A stretch of 9,710 bases of DNA from Clostridia bacterium (GTDB lineage Bacteria; Bacillota; Clostridia; Oscillospirales; CAG-272). Numbering within the stretch: position 1 is the first letter of the stretch; each line of letters opens with the position of its first letter. The stretch spans positions 1-9,710 of the forward strand of contig CAADYN010000133.1 in assembly GCA_900753285.1 (NCBI GenBank), written 5' to 3'. The position numbers and the translations under genes were made by a program. This document shows, piece by piece, positions 7,505 through 9,710 of this stretch. The notes under the pieces are model-generated. The model ran no database searches and had not been told where the DNA came from. It saw nothing but the letters and a program-made list of their open reading frames with translations.

Positions 7505-7641
7505 TGAATTATCTGTTGATCCATCATTTACAAGATAATTTCAATATGAGCATATGTTTGTGCAAGTATACTATTGACGCATCGTTCAAGGTATGGTGCA
7601 GTATTGTACACTGGAACGATTACTGAAATTAACTTGTTCAT
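7505..7641 (-). pseudogene. 5' fragment of a family 2 glycosyltransferase, frameshifted
   Basis: The reading frame from the ATG at 7641 gives MNKLISVIVPVYNTAPYLER, then CVNSILAQTYAHIEIIL, a classic GT-A fold glycosyltransferase family 2 start. It then hits TAA at 7528-7530. In the next frame the sequence continues as NDGSTDNS, the expected following motif with its nucleotide-sugar-binding aspartate; one base (the G of a valine codon) appears lost near 7530. Similarity ends near 7505, where other sequence begins. AAAGGA precedes the ATG by six bases, so a useless 37-residue peptide is probably still translated. Only about 45 of the ~250 or more codons of a normal enzyme remain. Confidence 0.8.
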
Positions 7642-7702
7642 AATATGATTCCTTTTCAAATCAGTTACTTTTTGTCTCATTAATTCTTGTTATTTCACTT
7701 AT

Positions 7703-7731
7703 ATTTTACAATAAATTCATAATTGATACAA
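7703..7731 (-). promoter_or_regulatory. Promoter reading toward the ABC exporter operon
   Basis: On the minus strand TTGTAT (7726-7731) and TAAAAT (7703-7708) are 17 bases apart. A leader of about 60 bases follows before the glycosyltransferase fragment's start. It probably belonged to that glycosyltransferase gene and now could drive the exporter, since no terminator is obvious between them. Confidence 0.55.
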
Positions 7732-7751
7732 TCGTTTTTTTGTTGTATAAT
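7723..7751 (+). promoter_or_regulatory. Divergent plus-strand promoter
   Basis: TTGATA (7723-7728) and TATAAT (7746-7751) are separated by 17 bases, close to the sigma-A consensus. The -35 overlaps that of the minus-strand promoter. No gene follows on the plus strand, so its transcript would run antisense into the virD4 and pcfB region. Confidence 0.5.
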
Positions 7752-7850
7752 CAAACTACCGGTTGATAATCCGTAATTTTTCTGTTTTCTGTTGGATTTT
7801 ATTTGATTTGTGAATATATAACTTTTTTTTGAACAAGCAATATACCATAT

Positions 7851-7976
7851 CAGGAATTTCTCACTGACTGTAATTCCGTCGGCAAGTCTCCATGTTTGAC
7901 CGAGCTTGGTTGCAAAAAGCGCGATGAACACATACGGAACACTCGAAATAAGCGTCTTTTTCAGGTTACTTTTCAT
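7851..7976 (-). pseudogene. virD4: virD4/traG coupling protein, N-terminal fragment
   Basis: The start MKSNLKKTLISSVPYVFIAL, then LGQTWRLADGITVSEKFL, resembles the N-terminus (first membrane helix region) of VirD4/TraG-type coupling proteins of Clostridia conjugative transposons. These are membrane ATPases that hand the relaxase-DNA complex to the secretion channel. Only about 42 codons look genuine; the open frame continues to 7695 with unrelated residues. The Walker motifs, which come much later in this family, are absent, so the protein is non-functional. The ATG overlaps the pcfB stop as ATGA, which matches the usual pcfB-virD4 order. Confidence 0.65.
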
Positions 7977-8464
7977 CTCGACTGCCCCCGCTGTTTCTCC
8001 CTCGTCCTCTCAAGAACTTTGCCCATAACTACGGCTGACAAATCTCGAAGCTTTTTAAGAACCGATGGCTTTTTCTCTTTCTCCATGGTCTTTCTCGAGT
8101 ATTCCGTGAAGGCTTGAGTCAAAGCGTCCGCGTCTCTCGCCTTGAAAAATATGACGTACTTCGGTTTGCCGTCCGTTTTGATCTTCTTCACGGCATAATC
8201 GACGCCGTACTTTCTCGCGATTTTCTCGAAGTTTTTTATCTCGGGATCGTTTGATTCAATCGTCGACACACCTTGATTCTGCCCGATAAGCTGCTTTACA
8301 GTCTGCTTTCCGCACGGCTTTACGGGACCGTCTCGCGCTTTTTGCAGCTTTTTCTCTTTCCGATGAGCCATATATTTTCCAACTGCCGCTTTAAACAGCC
8401 TTCCCGTGAACTTCGCCGCGCTTATCGAGAGAGCGACCGTTCTGCTGTCTACCTCTTCCTGCAA
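7973..8464 (-). CDS. pcfB: PcfB-family protein (DUF3801), conjugation-associated
   Basis: A 163-residue protein matching the PcfB/DUF3801 family. It opens with MQEEVDSRTVALSISAAKFT, has a basic stretch HRKEKKLQKARDG near 34-46, and a core NDPEIKNFEKIARKYGVDYA followed by YVIFFKARDADALTQAF (about 72-120). A lysine- and arginine-rich tail follows. PcfB of pCF10 is reported as a relaxosome accessory factor, and in Clostridia elements the gene sits just before virD4, as here. The start is a TTG at 8464, with GGGGGTGA six bases upstream, inside the end of the replication gene (16-base overlap), so translation is probably coupled. The gene looks intact, but its usual partner genes are not. Confidence 0.8.
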   Translation of the reverse strand: MQEEVDSRTVALSISAAKFTGRLFKAAVGKYMAHRKEKKLQKARDGPVKPCGKQTVKQLIGQNQGVSTIESNDPEIKNFEKIARKYGVDYAVKKIKTDGKPKYVIFFKARDADALTQAFTEYSRKTMEKEKKPSVLKKLRDLSAVVMGKVLERTREKQRGQSR

Positions 8465-9330
8465 ATCCCATCACCCCCGTACAAATCGTGATTCACTTTG
8501 GTCCGATAATAGCTGTCCATCGTAGCCGGCGCGTTTATCAGCGTTTTCAGCAGATACGGCTTGATGTTCCTGATATCCGTCGTATTCCCGTCAATGCAGT
8601 CGAGAATGTATTCGATATGCGAGCTGTCGAGCCGTAACAGCCTATCCTTCACGAGAGCATACGGGTATGTGTCCTTGCCGAGGGAGAAAGAATTTCTCCT
8701 AGAGCACAGTGCTTCCGATGCAATATCAACAATTTCGTCAAGTCTCTCCACCGGATACCGCTCCGAAAGAATCTCGTACTCAATATTCTCCTTGACTCTC
8801 TCCCGCGCCTCATAATATCTCATCACATCCATCGGTTGCTCCTCCTCCGTGATTGATTGATAAGGATTTGATACATGAGTACTTGATTCTTTAGTTCTTG
8901 ATTTCTTTAGTTCTTTATATAGCATTGCCTTGTCCTCCGCAGACTCATCCTGTGCGGGAAAATCCTCTGTTGGTTCGACGTTTTCAGGAGAGGACTGTTC
9001 AGGTGCAGAGTTTTCAACAATGTTTTCAACAGCCTTCTCAGGCGTTTCGTAAATTACATACTCCATTCCACCGAGTCTTCCCCTTGCGTCGCGCTTTCGC
9101 TCGCGGACTATGTACCCGTTTTCTTCAAGCTCCTTTATACCCTGACGGATTGAGTCTATCCCATCCGAGAAAAGGGTAGTTAGTCCTTTCAGTGTGTAAT
9201 CCCAATTCTCAGGCAGGGACAGCATTTCAACGAGGATTCCTTTTGCTTTTGCGGATAACCTCCTGTCTTTGAAAACGCTGTTTGCTATGACTGTAAAATC
9301 TCTGTTTTTGCTTACTCTGAATACCGGCAT
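8449..9330 (-). CDS. Replication initiator-like protein with HTH and DUF6017-type C-terminus
   Basis: A 293-residue protein typical of the replication module of Clostridia conjugative elements. Residues 1-95 form a winged-helix domain (NRDFTVIANSVFKDRRLSAK, AKGILVEMLSLPENWDYTLK, then SIRQGIKELEENGYIVRERK). Residues about 100-165 are an acidic, low-complexity linker. Residues about 168-285 (MDVMRYYEARERVKENIEYE, PVERLDEIVDIASEAL, NIKPYLLKTLINAP) match the domain often called DUF6017. I chose the ATG at 9330 because GAGGAG lies six bases upstream and the protein then opens with the family-like MPVFRVSKNRDF. The frame extends to 9372, but that part forms a terminator hairpin. It is followed by pcfB with a 16-base overlap. 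An initiator role is inferred from family and context. Confidence 0.8.
   Translation of the reverse strand: MPVFRVSKNRDFTVIANSVFKDRRLSAKAKGILVEMLSLPENWDYTLKGLTTLFSDGIDSIRQGIKELEENGYIVRERKRDARGRLGGMEYVIYETPEKAVENIVENSAPEQSSPENVEPTEDFPAQDESAEDKAMLYKELKKSRTKESSTHVSNPYQSITEEEQPMDVMRYYEARERVKENIEYEILSERYPVERLDEIVDIASEALCSRRNSFSLGKDTYPYALVKDRLLRLDSSHIEYILDCIDGNTTDIRNIKPYLLKTLINAPATMDSYYRTKVNHDLYGGDGICRKR
8887..8915. repeat. 13-bp direct repeat inside the replication gene
   Basis: TTCTTTAGTTCTT occurs at 8887-8899 and again at 8903-8915, three bases apart. On the coding strand, ATCAA-type units follow down to about 8855. The repeats encode the linker segment KELKKSRTKESS. They may be iterons of an origin placed inside the initiator gene, or a slippage-derived linker. 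Confidence 0.6.
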
Positions 9331-9355
9331 TTTTTCACTCCTCTCTCCGGAACGC

Positions 9356-9391
9356 AAAAAAGGGTAAGTCAAAAAATCTCAACTTACCCTT
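9356..9391 (-). terminator. Intrinsic terminator/attenuator between parB and the replication gene
   Basis: On the minus strand AAGGGTAAGT (9382-9391) pairs perfectly with ACTTACCCTT (9360-9369) across a loop of about 12 bases, and six Ts run at 9356-9361. It lies 15 bases after the parB stop and 25 bases before the replication start. No promoter fits between hairpin and gene, so the downstream genes depend on readthrough from parB. Confidence 0.8.
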
Positions 9392-9405
9392 CTGCAATAT
9401 TTAAT

Positions 9406-9710
9406 TTATCTTTCCTGATTCATCTGTCGTTTTCTCTGCCAAGACTCCAGCAGCTTTATGATGACCTCCTGCATCTTCTGCGGCGTGTAGTTCTTTGGAA
9501 AATATTTTTCTAGAATATCTGATGATAAACGAATTTCATTTTTTTCAGGCTTTTTCAGCTCAGTCATAATCGAAAACAACTTATCACAGTCTAACTCGCC
9601 ATTTTGCGACAGCTTTTTCATTCTCTGCGCTTGTGACAGCGATGGTGTAGACTGTTCTGATTCTATGGTGTCTATCAGCATCCGCTGTTCATCCGGCTTA
9701 AGGTACGATA
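9406..9710 (-). CDS. parB: ParB-family partition protein, C-terminal part (cut by window edge)
   Basis: The frame stays open to the right edge of the window, so only the last 100 residues are visible. They read SYLKPDEQRMLIDTIE, TPSLSQAQRMKKLSQNGEL, KYFPKNYTPQKMQEVIIKLL and ESWQRKRQMNQER, which matches the C-terminal end of ParB/Spo0J-like partition proteins carried by Clostridia conjugative elements. These bind parS-type sites and work with ParA to distribute the element at division. The DNA-binding and ParB nuclease-like domains would lie beyond the edge. An internal ATG at 9681 is not the true start. A strong terminator follows 15 bases after the stop. Confidence 0.75.
   Translation of the reverse strand, partial: SYLKPDEQRMLIDTIESEQSTPSLSQAQRMKKLSQNGELDCDKLFSIMTELKKPEKNEIRLSSDILEKYFPKNYTPQKMQEVIIKLLESWQRKRQMNQER

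Larger units (their letters stand above)
7642..7850. other. AT-rich junction region without a gene
   Basis: This region lies between the glycosyltransferase fragment and the broken virD4. Apart from the two divergent promoter-like sequences I find nothing functional. The virD4 frame stays open to 7695, but the translation after about residue 42 is rich in Lys, Asn and Ile and looks like non-coding DNA. Confidence 0.5.

Noticed and set aside
7695..7850. Downstream half of the 93-residue virD4 frame as genuine protein
   Set aside because: The translation turns into AT-rich low-information sequence and contains the promoter boxes; it looks like read-through into junction DNA.
9331..9372. Longer start for the replication protein
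   Set aside because: The extra 14 codons coincide with the terminator hairpin and T run, and the family-like N-terminus begins at the ATG at 9330 with a good ribosome binding site.
1..9710. CRISPR arrays, tRNA or rRNA genes
   Set aside because: No regularly spaced repeats and no tRNA- or rRNA-like sequence were seen on either strand.

Overview
The window looks like part of a decayed conjugative or mobilizable element from a Gram-positive, probably gut-type Clostridia genome (Firmicutes). The reasons are the Firmicute-style ribosome binding sites, the ATGA-coupled genes, and the protein set: ParB, a HTH/DUF6017-type replication protein, PcfB, VirD4/TraG, MobC, a MOBP-type relaxase and a small serine recombinase. 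Family names come from recognising the translated sequences; no database was searched.

Layout. All element genes lie on the minus strand and read from right to left. On the right are the C-terminal end of ParB (9406 to the window edge), a strong intrinsic terminator, the replication protein (8449-9330), pcfB (7973-8464) and the first ~42 codons of virD4 (to about 7851). On the left are the last ~60 codons of mobC (2177-2371), the relaxase (783-2117) and a resolvase (21-638). In intact relatives the type IV secretion genes lie between virD4 and mobC. Here they are gone, and about 5.5 kb of unrelated DNA fills the gap.

The replacement DNA holds an XRE-type regulator on the plus strand (2769-3671) with its own strong promoter. 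Convergent to it is a two-gene ABC exporter operon on the minus strand (7358 down to 3793), with the stop and start codons overlapping as ATGA. A large imperfect palindrome, probably a bidirectional terminator, separates the two. Upstream of the exporter are scraps of other genes: the start of a family 2 glycosyltransferase carrying a one-base frameshift, run directly into what looks like the tail of an HlyD-type adaptor. Two strong promoter-like sequences diverge from about 7703-7751.

How it works together. The element cannot transfer itself, because the secretion channel is missing and the coupling protein is reduced to its first residues. The relaxase also looks damaged: there is a stop at the third codon of the apparent native start, and its histidine motif is one residue short of the form I recall for the family. 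Replication/partition genes and the resolvase look intact. The likely functional cargo is the regulated heterodimeric ABC exporter, whose substrate cannot be read from the sequence.
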